Position numbers and translations under genes: made by a program
The notes under the pieces: generated by a model
What the model was told of the DNA's origin: nothing
What the model saw: only the letters and a program-made list of their open reading frames with translations
The model's database searches: none
Shown: in pieces, positions 44,972 to 55,936 of the stretch
How the letters are laid out: every line of letters starts with the position of its first letter
How positions within the stretch are numbered: position 1 is the stretch's first letter
NCBI GenBank assembly: GCA_934754375.1
Contig: CAKVHT010000002.1
Coordinates: 62,001 to 126,000, forward strand
DNA: 64,000 bases
Source of the DNA: an uncultured Clostridia bacterium
GTDB taxonomy: Bacteria; Bacillota; Clostridia; Christensenellales; UBA1242
Reading direction: 5' to 3'

Positions 44972-45003
44972 AAAAAATGTTTAGCAAGTTGCTAAACATT
45001 TTT
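44972..45003. terminator. Bidirectional terminator between the DAC-fold gene and the giant surface gene
   Basis: A 15-bp stem AAAAATGTTTAGCAA/TTGCTAAACATTTTT with a minimal loop between convergent genes. Confidence 0.85.
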
Positions 45004-45036
45004 ATTTTATTAAGGTAACACAAACTGAAGGTCAGT

Positions 45037-48000
45037 TTATCTAATGCGCATTCTGTTACGCAATACAATGATTGTGATTGTTACACCAACAACAATGAGT
45101 GAAACAACAACAATAATAATGATTGCCCAAATGTTTAAAGGTTCTTTTACCACAACTTTAAAACTTGTGATAACATTGCCTGAACTGCCAACGAGTTTAA
45201 CATAGTAGTCGCCCGCCCCATCAGTTTTTTGTGAAATTGAATAAGTTGCCAAATCCAAACTTGAAGCACTTGTGATTTCACAAACCAATGTGTCATTAAT
45301 ATAAAGGAATGAATCACCAACTTGTTCATAAATCATGCCAGGATTATAACTGATTTCAAAGCCATCAGTGGTTTGCTTGCCCAACTCAACTGAACACTCG
45401 ATTGTTGGGATTTCATCATTCAATGTCAACACAAATGATGCTTGACGTGTAGGATATATATTATCTTTAACCTCATAAAATATTTCAAATGACTGTTTGC
45501 CTGCATTTATATCCAACTTGTCAGCATTTGCCATAAGTGTGCTATATGTAAGCAATCTACCATTCTCGCTCTTTTGAGGATTTATCAAATCCAAAAATTC
45601 GGTGGTAATATCCTTTCCTTCTTGGTTTGTTACTTGTGTGATTGTGTATTTCGCAATTGATGTCAAGTCATAACTTGCACGTGCTTCATTTTTGTTTAAT
45701 ATTGTGAAACTAACCAAACTTTCAACTTCATAGCCTCCAAATTTTGCAGACAATTTAACAACATAGTTGCCGTATTTTGAAAATGTGTAAGCAAAACCTT
45801 TTTGCTCTGGAGTGTAAGTTGCTCCATTTAAAGTTGCTTCAACAGTGATAGGTCTAGCATTGATTGAATCATATATAAATGGTTCATAAACTGCCAATTC
45901 AACCGCATCATTGAAAACACCATTTTCGATTGGAGAACCACCATTCATTGTGAAATATACGTTTTTAACACTTGTGATTGTTAGCAGTGAACCTGTTTCG
46001 TCCCCGAAGGTAAATTCATGACAATTTCCAGCCAAGTCAAAAACTTCAAAAGAGTATTTGCCACTGCCTTTGATTGTATAACTTACAGCCAATCCATTGT
46101 TGTTTTGATTTACACTTTCAACCAAAATACCATTGTGATAAACATTTAAAATAATCGAGTTTTTCTTTGTAATATTATCCTTTAAAGCATTTGTCTGGTT
46201 AAATGTCAAAACCAAATTCTCATTTTCTGTCAAATAAATAGAAGTTGAAAATTGTTCAATTGCTGTTGGACGATTGGTTGTTGAATAACTATACTGAAGA
46301 TTGCTGATAATTCGAGAATCTGCAGGTTTTGTTATTTCAAGGGTTGCAAAATATCTGCTGTATGTTTTTGTATAAACCCTGTAAATTCTAAATGTTCCAA
46401 TAACATTACTGAAACTATCTTGATATTCAATAGGATCAATATATGCAACTTTTGCACCTTGGTCTTCTGCTATAACCGCAGTAAGTTTTTTGTTGCTTAT
46501 ATAAAGTGGAATGTTTGTTATAGGTTTGATTAAATCTGTTTCGCCTTCCAATTTAAGTTTTGAAAGGTCAATTTGACCATCTATTTCACTGAATTTAAAT
46601 GAAGAATTAGCCTTGATTGCTTCCATGTCCTCTGTTTGAACATAATATAAATCTGTAAGTACCGCCACAACCGAGAACGCATAAACCTTGTTGCCCAAAT
46701 ATTTTCCATCAATGGTATAAACACCAATTTCAAACCAATAAACACCTTTGCTATTTGATTTTGTGTTTATCACATAACTTGTTTGGTCTTTAAGGTTGTA
46801 ACTTGCAATGGTATTATCTGTCAAACTTTCATGCAATGTGTAAGTGTAAACGAAATAATCATTTTTCATTGGTGTCCACATCAAATTCATCACACCTGAA
46901 GTTGTTGAGCCAAATGGAACTTTTTCAAAGTCTTCATTATAAGCAAAATTCAAACTATGTTCAACATTATCTGTATTCTTTAAACTTACTGCTTTTGTGT
47001 AGCTATCCAAAACAATGTTATATGTATATTCAGCCTGATTGTTGTACCACAATTCGATTGAATAATGTATCAGTTTACCCTCATTTGTTGCAGTGAATGG
47101 CAAAACTGATATTGTTCCGTTGTCACCAATCTTGATGATTTCTGCCAAGCCTGTTGAAGAATATCTATATTTGATTGACTTGTAGTCAGTTTCAACAACA
47201 CCATTTCTTGTCACAGTTATTCCGTCATCGGTCAATTCAACAACATAGTCAACTTTTGTTCCATCGATTGTGTAACTTACAATCAATTTTTTATAAAGTG
47301 TTGTGTTGTAACTGATTGTTGCAGTTGTGAACCCATAATAGATGTTTGCTTTTTCGTAATACTTATTATTGGTTTCAGTTGCACGTTCAAATCTCACACT
47401 ATGGAAACTATCCCCAGTCTCGGTATCAAACCTATAAGTTGTGGTTTTTCCAAATGCGTCTGTCATGATGATTTGATAAGTGCCATTCAAACCAGTGATC
47501 ACAGTTGTTTCGTTGGTTGCATCAGCTAAATAATATTTAAATTCTCCATTCTCAATTCTGCAAAGATATTCGTTTGTTTCTTCAGGGGAAACAACAACAA
47601 TTTTGCTGGCATAGTACATAATGTTATCTTGTTCAACATTTGCGCCATGCAAGTTTATGCGATAATTGCCAGATGTGTCAGTTTCAACAAGGTTTTTAAC
47701 ATTAAGTTCAACCCTATTATTTTGGTCATAATAAGTGATGGTAAATGATTGAGATGTTAATCTTGAAACAACTTTCAATGTGAAGTTTCCAAAGCCTGAT
47801 GTTTTGATTTCGTTACAAATATCCGCAGTTAAGCCTGTGTTTGTGAACTTTGTCTCTGCATTTGTGTTGAAAACTTTTGTTTCGCCAGTTTTTGCTTTTT
47901 GCAATTCAATGTGGAAGAATTTATCTTCAGGCTGTTTGCCTTCGCCATCGTCAGCAATGCTATTGATGTCAAATAAGGTTATTGCTGTTGTTTCGTTGTT

Positions 48001-51000
48001 CAATGCAATTCTATCTGTTCTAATATTTTGTGTTGAATCAATATATGTTGCATTAAATGCAAAACTTAAATCAACTGTTTCTGGAGAATACAAAATCAAA
48101 TATTGTGTTAAGTTGCCAGCATTGTCTTCTTCAACGATTTCATAATAACCAGTATCTTCACTTAAGAAGATATTACCAAAAGTTGTTGCTGATAGATTTG
48201 CAACAGGATTATAGGTTGCAAAACTTGTGATAGGCATATTGAGTGTTATACCAGCCAAGCTGGCCCATTTCTTAATATATAATCTCTTGATATCGGTTGA
48301 AACAAATGGTGTGTTTTTATTAACAACAAATGCGTACAAATTTTTCACATCTTTTGTTTGATAATATTTTACAAATTGATTTGTAAAGTATAGCCCAGAT
48401 GCTGTATCATGAACAGCCAAAGCAAACATTGTGTCTGTTAGATTTTCTTCATTATAGTATTTGATTAAACTATCAGCATTTTCAAGAGCTGTTGTATTTG
48501 CTGTTGTTGGTTCACGGTCAATCACAATGGTGTAGATTGTTTCATAATAATAAACCAAAACATTGTCTTCATATTCTGCATAACAGTTTTTGTATTTTGC
48601 ATTGTAGTCATTGCCTTGAGAGATTTTAAACCTAATCTTAATTTTGTAAGTTAAATATTTTGCAGATTGAGATAAATCAATGTTGCCAGAACCGTCTCTA
48701 ACCAATTGTGTGTCCAGCAATACAATTCTGTTGCCGTTTTCATCTAAAGCAAAATCGGTTAAAGACTTTGTTCCGCCGATATTTCTATATTCATAATTTA
48801 TATATTTAGATGTTGCCCCTGTTGCAGTGATTTGGTCAACAACCAAATAGTTAGGGTCAACTTGAGCATTGCTTTTTGTTGTGTCGTATTTAGGTAAAAT
48901 GAGTTTTACAAATTCTGCATTTGTTGTTAATTCATAATTACCTGTAAAATTGTTGTAACTTGCTTTTGAAATTGCGGTGTCAATTGTATCCGCCTCAGCC
49001 ACTGACGCAAAAGCATCTGTTGAAGGCTTTGTTGGGTCAATTGAAAATGCAATTGTTTTTTTGGTTGGTGTTGAGCTTGAACTTTTTACATTATCTTCAA
49101 TCACAACCACATAATCACCAGGCAACCATAACCAACTGGTTTCATTGCCGTCAACAATGTATCTATTTTTCAATGCTGTTTTGCCATAAGCATCAAAATA
49201 ATTTACAAGGTCAACATACAGATAACCATTTTCAGTGTAATAAGCCTCTTTGTCTGTCAATAATTCTTTGTACTCATACGAACTGAACAACTTAACAGGT
49301 GTTACAACACTTCCATTGTTGTACAATGTTCCGTATTGATTTTTTGTGTCCATAAAATAAACTGTAAAGTTCAATCTTCCGGCATAATAACTGCTTGCGT
49401 TTGAGCCGTCAAAATATTTACCTACAGGCACTTTAATTTGTGCTGGCAATTTATTAGTTACCAAATCTATGGTGTATTTAACACTTTCTTGAGCTGTTGT
49501 TCCGTTACCATAATAAACCAGAGTTTTTTCTGTCAAACCCACTGTATTAAATTTATTAAATTCAGTTTCTTCCAGCAAATTAATATTAATGTATTTACCT
49601 GTCGTATCTGTCAAAATTCCATCACGGTCAACAATAAACCAATATTCTTGTGGAGTTGAATTATTAACGTAATATCTTTTTACGATATAAAGCCCTGCTT
49701 GAGTTTGATTATCTGCAACATTTATGGCTTTATAGTATCTATCATTTTGGCCAACAACAGTGTTAGCTTGCTCACCGTTTGTAAACAAACTGCCAGTTGT
49801 GAAGCTATCATAGAAGTATAAGTTTTTGTTGCTTAAGTTGAACTGTTTTGTGATTGGATAATAATCATAAGTGATTTCGCTGATTTGATAATCCCCACTG
49901 CCTTGCGTCCAATAGAAAGCAACATAATTATCTCTGGTTGCTTGTGCGCCTGTAATATTTTTGCCAGTAGATAATTCTTGATATTTGTTGCTTAAAATTG
50001 TTTCGTTTTCAAGTGAAGCACTATCGTTGCTGAAATATACTTTACCCAAAGAATGGTCATCATTGATTTCAACCCAAATGTATGACCTTGAATCGTTTTT
50101 AATCAATGTATTTTCGAAACCAAATTGGTTAATGCCGTAGATATTAAGTTTGCGCTTATATGCGTTAAAGCCTGCTTCTGTTGGCAATTTATTTTCTTTA
50201 TTTACCAAATAATTTGGATTAACTGTTGCACTAGGTTTTGTGATTGTTTCGCTAGATTTTTCAACATCTCCATTTTGATTGTATGTTGTTAAAATTTGGT
50301 TTTTAACTGTCAGGTAATCAGCCCCGCCATAGCTGTTAAACAATGATTTAAGTGCTGAAGTGTTTGTGCCTGTGCCAACAAAATATCCATTTGCTTTTAA
50401 ACTATCATCAGAACTATTGTTTGCAAACATATCAATAAGGTTTTCTGTTAAAGTTTTATCCGCTTTGTTTTGGTTAAACAAACTTATTGCTTTATGTGTG
50501 CCAAATTCGATTGTTACATTATCTGCATATACTAAATTTGCTTGTGTAAAGAATTCTGAGCCAATTTTGAAATATTGTTCAGTGTTATCAATCACAAACA
50601 TATATTTACAACCATTGCCGGCTTCATCCGTCAACTCAAATGTGTAAACACCAGCATTTTTAAGAACGTTTGACGCATTGAGTGTGTTGTAAAGCTGTTC
50701 TGGTTTTTCAATTTTAAATGGACCAGTCTGTGTGCCTAATTTATATTTGTTCAAAAACCACACAGATGAATATGAACTGTTAAATGCTTTTGGCATAATG
50801 CTAGCATCTTTTATGATAGGTGTGAAATAATAATTCGCTGTTATATTTGCTCCACTGACCTTATCATTCCAATAGATTGTTGAGTAAGCATCAGATATTG
50901 CCTCAATTTGCCTATAATATCCATTATCATCAACCTGAACACGATATAAAACATTGTTATTATTTGCAATCAAACCAACTGCATACATTGACACACCACT

Positions 51001-53277
51001 GATGTTTGTGCGGTCAATGGTAAATGAACGATAAGATTTTGCTTGACCTTCGTTTGTTGCTTCAATCAAGAAACTTGCACCCTCATTTGTTGCAATATCT
51101 GCACCCAAAATTGTGCCATTTGTTATTTCACGTGCAACAACCTGCTCACGCAATTGATTTGCGGTAAGGATACCTGTTCCGTTCGCTTTACTTTCATCTT
51201 TTGTTAAATATACATTTTTGATTGAGTAATATTTAACCACAATTGAACGTTCAAACACATCCGGATTTTGCCATTTGATTTGAACATTTTGTTTTGTATA
51301 TTTGCTTGAGCCAACTGGAATAGTGTATTCGCCTGTGCGATTGCCAGATTCATCAACTGCTTCTGCATAAACTTCTGCAACTGCGGTTGAATTTGTATAT
51401 CTAAAAGCAAACAACTGATAGAAATCATTTACGCCTGGCAATTTAACTTTAACAAAAACAAGATAATAACCGATATCGTTAAACGTTGTTGTGTTGGTAA
51501 TATTTTCTTTTTTTATCTTGACTGATGTCAGTGATTCAGCCAATGCGTCTGCTGACATTGTTACAATTGGAGACAAACTGTAAAAATAAAAACTTTCATT
51601 ATCATCATAGTTCAAATTAGATGCAAGCCAAACCCCACCTTGGTTTGTGCTTTGATACATTGCGGAATTTATGTTGGCAATTTGTGGCTTTGTTGCTTTT
51701 GCCAAATTGACAGTATTCATCAACTTGTCGCCAAGTGACGCATTAATCAAACTATCTTTTGTGCTATTAATGTATCCTGTGCGATTGTTTAATCCAACTT
51801 GATTGGTTTCATTTATATCATAAACAATGCCTAATTTTGTTTCGGTTGGTTGGTCATCTTTTAAATATCCATTTGGAACAATCAAGACAACCTTATCATT
51901 AACATGTTTGTTGATTTGAGCATATCTCATTTGCGCTTCACTGTAACCAACTTTGGAATATTTTAATTCAAAGCCGTAAATATCCAAACTATCGCCATCA
52001 ATTGTAAAGCCCATGCTGTTTTGCTCGTCATTATAGATATAATCATATTTAAATTCATAATGACCCACTTCTGTGAATACTAATACTGCTTTTGTTTCAT
52101 CAGTCAAACCGATATTTTGGGTTGTTGTGCCTGTTGAATTGGTGATTGTGCACACTAAATTATAACTGTTGCCAACACTAGCTTGTTTTACTCTGCGGTA
52201 TGAGTATGTTGTTGTAACACCATTTGAAGTGTGTGTATAATCTAATGTGAATTTAGAAAAGTCATAAGTAAGTGTTGGATATTGTTCACTAGAGCCCAAC
52301 AGATAATAACTATTGCCTGTGACAGGTAAATCAAGCTTTGGCATTGTTGCATAAGCATAGCCGGAGCCTGATGTGAAAGTTTCTGGTTCTGTATAGGTTG
52401 ATTTGAACACCAAGTCAAAACTGAATGTTTGACGCTTAAACTCTTCGTTATGCCTATATTCAACAACAAATTCATAATGGCCATCAAAACCTTTTCTTTG
52501 TGGAATGATATAACTAAAGTCTTGATAGTTGTTATCGCCATATTGCCTTACCGCTGGCAAAACAATTTGATTGCCATTGCGTGTGGCTGTCACATTGATT
52601 TGTTGAATGTCTGTTGCATAATTAAAAGTTGAACTTTTATTTTGTGTGTTTGCAATAAGGTCGGATGATGTTGAACCATCTTCATTTGATCTTGTGCCTA
52701 AAATATAACTACCAAAACTGAATAACACACCTTCAGCCATATCTACTTCAGAATTTGCTGCTGTGTAGCCCTTGATATTTGGGCTATAATAATATGTATA
52801 ATTAGTTCCGTTTATATTTTTTGTTTTTAAACTGTTTTCAACCATGATATAATCACCAGAATGATAAACAGTTTTGCTGTTAGAACCGTTTCTAATATTT
52901 GTGTAATAGTATTTAGGGAAGTCAGCCACTCCTGCACGTATATTGTCAACATAAAGACTATTGGCAGATTGGGTTGCATTTAAATCAGTAAACAATTGTC
53001 CCTTAAATGGATATGAACTGCTTGCATAAAAATTTTGCATGCTGTCGTAGTTTGATGAATCTGTGTAATCATCGCCCGTTGAAATTATGCCAATTTTTTC
53101 AACAGAAAGAACAATGTCGCCTTCGTCCTTTTGGCTATATGATTCTCCGTTAGCCACAGCGGCATCTGCATATTTTGTCTTGTTTAAAACTATGCTGGCA
53201 AAACAAATCACTGTCGCAAGCAAGAGTGACATCACACCAACAAACAATCTACTGAATAATTTACTTTTCCCTTTCAA
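45037..53277 (-). CDS. Giant Ig-like-repeat surface protein with C-terminal membrane anchor
   Basis: A 2,746-residue protein. A hydrophobic N-terminal segment (LFVGVMSLLLATVICFASIV) is a signal peptide. At the far end a single helix (WAIIIIVVVSLIVVGVTITI) followed by RNRMRIR anchors it with the ectodomain outside; no LPxTG is seen. The ectodomain is built of many beta-sandwich units that end in a recurrent pattern G-x-Y-x-F-x-x-x-D-x-x-G-N (GVYTFELTDEAGNGCKY, GYYEIVEEDNAGNLTQY, GKYSFEVFDLAGNCHEF, GTYQIIMTDAFGKTTTY), typical of Ig-like or Y_Y_Y-type modules. It is Tyr-, Asn- and Thr-rich. The start is best placed at TTG 53277 (AAAAGGGGA upstream), though a TTG at 53304 is possible. Adhesion or an S-layer-like role is inferred. 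Confidence 0.78.
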   Translation of the reverse strand: MKGKSKLFSRLFVGVMSLLLATVICFASIVLNKTKYADAAVANGESYSQKDEGDIVLSVEKIGIISTGDDYTDSSNYDSMQNFYASSSYPFKGQLFTDLNATQSANSLYVDNIRAGVADFPKYYYTNIRNGSNSKTVYHSGDYIMVENSLKTKNINGTNYTYYYSPNIKGYTAANSEVDMAEGVLFSFGSYILGTRSNEDGSTSSDLIANTQNKSSTFNYATDIQQINVTATRNGNQIVLPAVRQYGDNNYQDFSYIIPQRKGFDGHYEFVVEYRHNEEFKRQTFSFDLVFKSTYTEPETFTSGSGYAYATMPKLDLPVTGNSYYLLGSSEQYPTLTYDFSKFTLDYTHTSNGVTTTYSYRRVKQASVGNSYNLVCTITNSTGTTTQNIGLTDETKAVLVFTEVGHYEFKYDYIYNDEQNSMGFTIDGDSLDIYGFELKYSKVGYSEAQMRYAQINKHVNDKVVLIVPNGYLKDDQPTETKLGIVYDINETNQVGLNNRTGYINSTKDSLINASLGDKLMNTVNLAKATKPQIANINSAMYQSTNQGGVWLASNLNYDDNESFYFYSLSPIVTMSADALAESLTSVKIKKENITNTTTFNDIGYYLVFVKVKLPGVNDFYQLFAFRYTNSTAVAEVYAEAVDESGNRTGEYTIPVGSSKYTKQNVQIKWQNPDVFERSIVVKYYSIKNVYLTKDESKANGTGILTANQLREQVVAREITNGTILGADIATNEGASFLIEATNEGQAKSYRSFTIDRTNISGVSMYAVGLIANNNNVLYRVQVDDNGYYRQIEAISDAYSTIYWNDKVSGANITANYYFTPIIKDASIMPKAFNSSYSSVWFLNKYKLGTQTGPFKIEKPEQLYNTLNASNVLKNAGVYTFELTDEAGNGCKYMFVIDNTEQYFKIGSEFFTQANLVYADNVTIEFGTHKAISLFNQNKADKTLTENLIDMFANNSSDDSLKANGYFVGTGTNTSALKSLFNSYGGADYLTVKNQILTTYNQNGDVEKSSETITKPSATVNPNYLVNKENKLPTEAGFNAYKRKLNIYGINQFGFENTLIKNDSRSYIWVEINDDHSLGKVYFSNDSASLENETILSNKYQELSTGKNITGAQATRDNYVAFYWTQGSGDYQISEITYDYYPITKQFNLSNKNLYFYDSFTTGSLFTNGEQANTVVGQNDRYYKAINVADNQTQAGLYIVKRYYVNNSTPQEYWFIVDRDGILTDTTGKYININLLEETEFNKFNTVGLTEKTLVYYGNGTTAQESVKYTIDLVTNKLPAQIKVPVGKYFDGSNASSYYAGRLNFTVYFMDTKNQYGTLYNNGSVVTPVKLFSSYEYKELLTDKEAYYTENGYLYVDLVNYFDAYGKTALKNRYIVDGNETSWLWLPGDYVVVIEDNVKSSSSTPTKKTIAFSIDPTKPSTDAFASVAEADTIDTAISKASYNNFTGNYELTTNAEFVKLILPKYDTTKSNAQVDPNYLVVDQITATGATSKYINYEYRNIGGTKSLTDFALDENGNRIVLLDTQLVRDGSGNIDLSQSAKYLTYKIKIRFKISQGNDYNAKYKNCYAEYEDNVLVYYYETIYTIVIDREPTTANTTALENADSLIKYYNEENLTDTMFALAVHDTASGLYFTNQFVKYYQTKDVKNLYAFVVNKNTPFVSTDIKRLYIKKWASLAGITLNMPITSFATYNPVANLSATTFGNIFLSEDTGYYEIVEEDNAGNLTQYLILYSPETVDLSFAFNATYIDSTQNIRTDRIALNNETTAITLFDINSIADDGEGKQPEDKFFHIELQKAKTGETKVFNTNAETKFTNTGLTADICNEIKTSGFGNFTLKVVSRLTSQSFTITYYDQNNRVELNVKNLVETDTSGNYRINLHGANVEQDNIMYYASKIVVVSPEETNEYLCRIENGEFKYYLADATNETTVITGLNGTYQIIMTDAFGKTTTYRFDTETGDSFHSVRFERATETNNKYYEKANIYYGFTTATISYNTTLYKKLIVSYTIDGTKVDYVVELTDDGITVTRNGVVETDYKSIKYRYSSTGLAEIIKIGDNGTISVLPFTATNEGKLIHYSIELWYNNQAEYTYNIVLDSYTKAVSLKNTDNVEHSLNFAYNEDFEKVPFGSTTSGVMNLMWTPMKNDYFVYTYTLHESLTDNTIASYNLKDQTSYVINTKSNSKGVYWFEIGVYTIDGKYLGNKVYAFSVVAVLTDLYYVQTEDMEAIKANSSFKFSEIDGQIDLSKLKLEGETDLIKPITNIPLYISNKKLTAVIAEDQGAKVAYIDPIEYQDSFSNVIGTFRIYRVYTKTYSRYFATLEITKPADSRIISNLQYSYSTTNRPTAIEQFSTSIYLTENENLVLTFNQTNALKDNITKKNSIILNVYHNGILVESVNQNNNGLAVSYTIKGSGKYSFEVFDLAGNCHEFTFGDETGSLLTITSVKNVYFTMNGGSPIENGVFNDAVELAVYEPFIYDSINARPITVEATLNGATYTPEQKGFAYTFSKYGNYVVKLSAKFGGYEVESLVSFTILNKNEARASYDLTSIAKYTITQVTNQEGKDITTEFLDLINPQKSENGRLLTYSTLMANADKLDINAGKQSFEIFYEVKDNIYPTRQASFVLTLNDEIPTIECSVELGKQTTDGFEISYNPGMIYEQVGDSFLYINDTLVCEITSASSLDLATYSISQKTDGAGDYYVKLVGSSGNVITSFKVVVKEPLNIWAIIIIVVVSLIVVGVTITIIVLRNRMRIR

Positions 53278-53645
53278 AATGCTTCCCCTTTTTATTCTCT
53301 GCAATAGGCAGAAAATTATTTGTTTTTATCTGGCTTTGATTTAAAGCAAAAGTCAAACAAACTCATTTTAAATTTTTATCCCCTAACAATCGCCAAAATG
53401 TTTGGCATAAATTTATTGTAATACAATAAAATTATATCACATAAAAAATAAAAAAACAAATATTTAAAAAACATAATTTTAATTGTTAAAATGTATTGTA
53501 AAATCAATTTTTAATAATTGTTTTTAACAATTGAAATTAAAATTTAATAAATTATTAAAAATTTTTATAAAAATATTAAAAAATACGCATTTTTTAATTG
53601 TTTTGCGTATTTTTTTATTAATTTTTTATTAATTTTTTTAATTTT
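53278..53645. other. A+T-rich intergenic region with the ypeB terminator
   Basis: 368 bp between ypeB and the giant surface gene, both on the minus strand. A hairpin AAATACGCA/TGCGTATTT (53581-53611) with long flanking A and T runs should end ypeB transcription. The giant gene's promoter must lie here, but the extreme A+T content leaves several weak choices. A ribosome-binding site (AAAAGGGGA) is at about 53285-53293. No gene is visible. Confidence 0.6.
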
Positions 53646-55064
53646 CTATATTAATTTTTGGCTTCCTTTAATCTCTACCAATTTTAAAATTTTAACAATT
53701 TGATTTGTTGACGCATCAATATAATAAAAATAGTTTCCATCAATGCGTTCCAGATAAAATTCATAGCAATTCACTTCTTTGCCAGAGTCAAGCCTTATAA
53801 CCGCTTTACGAGTTGAAAGTATTTCATAATCAAAGCCCAACAAATCTTCAGCATCCAACAAGTTTACATTAAATTGCGGAGTCCTATCAACATGGTTATA
53901 AGCATAATTTTGCGCTTCAACACCAATCACTGTTTGGCTTGTTAAATCAATCTTAACTTTTACCAAATCAGGATAATAAACCACACTATTCACAATAGGT
54001 GCAAGATTAACATATAAAACATTTTGTTTTTGTTCTCGCCACACTGGTCGCATATTTTCAAAACCAATATTGTTTATATAATTCTTTGCAATTTCTTGTG
54101 CTTGTTCCGCTGATAATATTGGGTCTCCCATGCTTGAATATGCTGACAAATTTATCAACAATTTACCACGCTTACTAACTTGTGCAAAATAAGTATTATC
54201 TTCTGTTTTTATTGTAAAGTCATAAGTTGTGATATTGCCTTCTGTTAAACTGTCAAAATTTATAGTTATATTTTTACCACTAAATACTGTGTCTTCTAAA
54301 TATTTTTTTGCCTCATCTTGTGATACTTCTGTTTCGGGCAAACCATTAACTTGTTTTGTTTCAAGTGCTGTTGAAAATGGACCATCGAAAATCATAGAAG
54401 GATATTCAACATTGTCGCTACTCATATTTCCCATGCTGGTGCTCAATTCATTCATTCCATTAACATCAAATACTGACGCATCAACAAAACTATAACCCGT
54501 GTCATACATTCCATAGTTTTGCTTATTAAAATTTGCCTTCAATTCAGCCAACACAAGTGCAATTTTGTCAAACAGCAATTCTTGCTCAGTGGTTAAATTT
54601 TCGTTTTTATTTAAGACCCTTGCATAAGCCTCACATACCCCATTTATTTGATTAAAAAATTTTGTGGTTGCCACCACATTATCATGATTGATTGGAAGTA
54701 CACTTAACCCAGCCAAAACATAATTGCAATCACCAATCATGTTATGCAAAGTTTCAAGTTTTGCTTGCCTAGTTGTTAATGTCGAATACTTTGAAATATC
54801 CACTGCAAGATTGTTCACATTATCCACCATTGAATAATAACTTGATGCATAGACCCCTTCCAATATATCTGCATTTTGTTTGCTTGATGTGTAAACTTGA
54901 TAATATGCAATTAATGTGCATGTTAAAATAACAAGCAAAGAAACTATTGCAACAATAAACCAAGGCATTGCTTTTTGAGCATTGCTTTTTTGTTTTGTTT
55001 CTTTATCTTTTTCAACATTTGAATTGTTTGCAAATTCTTCGCTTTTAATATTTTTATTTTTCAT
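53646..55064 (-). CDS. ypeB: Spore germination protein YpeB
   Basis: A 472-residue protein, close to Bacillus YpeB in length. It has one N-terminal membrane helix (about 35-57), then a mostly helical N-terminal domain (YYSMVDNVNNLAVDISKYS, LETLHNMIGDCNYVLAGLSV), then PepSY-type repeats in the C-terminal half (DEAKKYLEDTVFSGK; SAEQAQEIAKNYINNIGFEN) and the family-typical segment YPDLVKVKIDLTSQTVIGVE. YpeB is needed for the assembly and stability of the cortex-lytic enzyme SleB in the spore. It lies directly downstream of sleB, as in Bacillus. AAAAGGAAA precedes the ATG. Confidence 0.93.
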   Translation of the reverse strand: MKNKNIKSEEFANNSNVEKDKETKQKSNAQKAMPWFIVAIVSLLVILTCTLIAYYQVYTSSKQNADILEGVYASSYYSMVDNVNNLAVDISKYSTLTTRQAKLETLHNMIGDCNYVLAGLSVLPINHDNVVATTKFFNQINGVCEAYARVLNKNENLTTEQELLFDKIALVLAELKANFNKQNYGMYDTGYSFVDASVFDVNGMNELSTSMGNMSSDNVEYPSMIFDGPFSTALETKQVNGLPETEVSQDEAKKYLEDTVFSGKNITINFDSLTEGNITTYDFTIKTEDNTYFAQVSKRGKLLINLSAYSSMGDPILSAEQAQEIAKNYINNIGFENMRPVWREQKQNVLYVNLAPIVNSVVYYPDLVKVKIDLTSQTVIGVEAQNYAYNHVDRTPQFNVNLLDAEDLLGFDYEILSTRKAVIRLDSGKEVNCYEFYLERIDGNYFYYIDASTNQIVKILKLVEIKGSQKLI

Positions 55065-55175
55065 TAAATTTTCCTTTTAAAATATTAAAAATAATATTTT
55101 TATTAATTTAAAAATATATTTTTTGCATTTTCTTAATAATTTTTTAATTATTTTTAACATTTAATTAAATTTTTA

Positions 55176-55874
55176 TTAAACTGCAAAAATATGTTTGCCA
55201 ATCTGAGTAACTTTTTTTGTTGTGTAAATCCACTTGCTTGTTGCTGTCTGTGGATTGTAATAATAAACTGAACCATAGGTTGGATCCCAACCATTTAAGG
55301 CATCATCAGCAGCCTGATATGCTTTTTGATTTGGCTCTAAATTTATTTGCCCATCATTTACAGCGGTAAAAGCCCATGGTTGATAAATCACACCAGAAAC
55401 TGTATTTGGAAATCTGCTATCCTTAACCCTATTCAAAACCACGGCAGCAATTGCAACTTGCCCAGTATAACTTTCGCCACGAGCCTCAGCATACACAATC
55501 TTGGCAAGCAGATATCTATTATTGCTGTTGTAAGTTGAAGAACTGCTGGTCTTTTTCAAAGTTATACCCATCTTTTTTGCCGTCAGGGGCCCAACAATTC
55601 CGTCTTGAGTTAAACCATACTTCTTTTGAAATTTCTTTACAGCGGCAATTGTTTGTGGCCCATTGATGCCATCAACCGAACCTGTATAATAACCCCATTT
55701 TTTTAACTTTGTTTGCACCTGTTTTATGTCTGCTGTTGCCGCATAAGTTGCCTCGGTTGTTGCAACAGTTGCCACTGGTTGATTTTTATTTGTGCCAATA
55801 TAAACAAATAAGCTTCCAATAAGCCCCAATGTTAAAGACGCAATACCCAAAATCATAACAATTATTTTTTTCAT
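55176..55874 (-). CDS. sleB: Spore cortex-lytic enzyme SleB
   Basis: A 232-residue secreted lytic transglycosylase that degrades cortex muramic-lactam peptidoglycan during germination. After an N-terminal hydrophobic segment (about 4-27) comes a peptidoglycan-binding domain (about 50-103; VQTKLKKWGYYTGSVDGING, DGIVGPLTAKKMG), then the hydrolase domain with the catalytic Glu region KIVYAEARGE, VAIAAVVLNRV, VIYQPWAFTAV and a C-terminal SVYYYNPQTATSKWIY. The start at 55874 is chosen by GGTGGGG; the ORF extension of ten codons lacks a signal. It forms a sleB-ypeB operon and follows spoIIR. Confidence 0.94.
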   Translation of the reverse strand: MKKIIVMILGIASLTLGLIGSLFVYIGTNKNQPVATVATTEATYAATADIKQVQTKLKKWGYYTGSVDGINGPQTIAAVKKFQKKYGLTQDGIVGPLTAKKMGITLKKTSSSSTYNSNNRYLLAKIVYAEARGESYTGQVAIAAVVLNRVKDSRFPNTVSGVIYQPWAFTAVNDGQINLEPNQKAYQAADDALNGWDPTYGSVYYYNPQTATSKWIYTTKKVTQIGKHIFAV

Positions 55875-55936
55875 AACCCCACCATTCAAAAGATTATTTG
55901 CCAAGTTTCAAACTTTTAAACTCATCCAAAACAATT

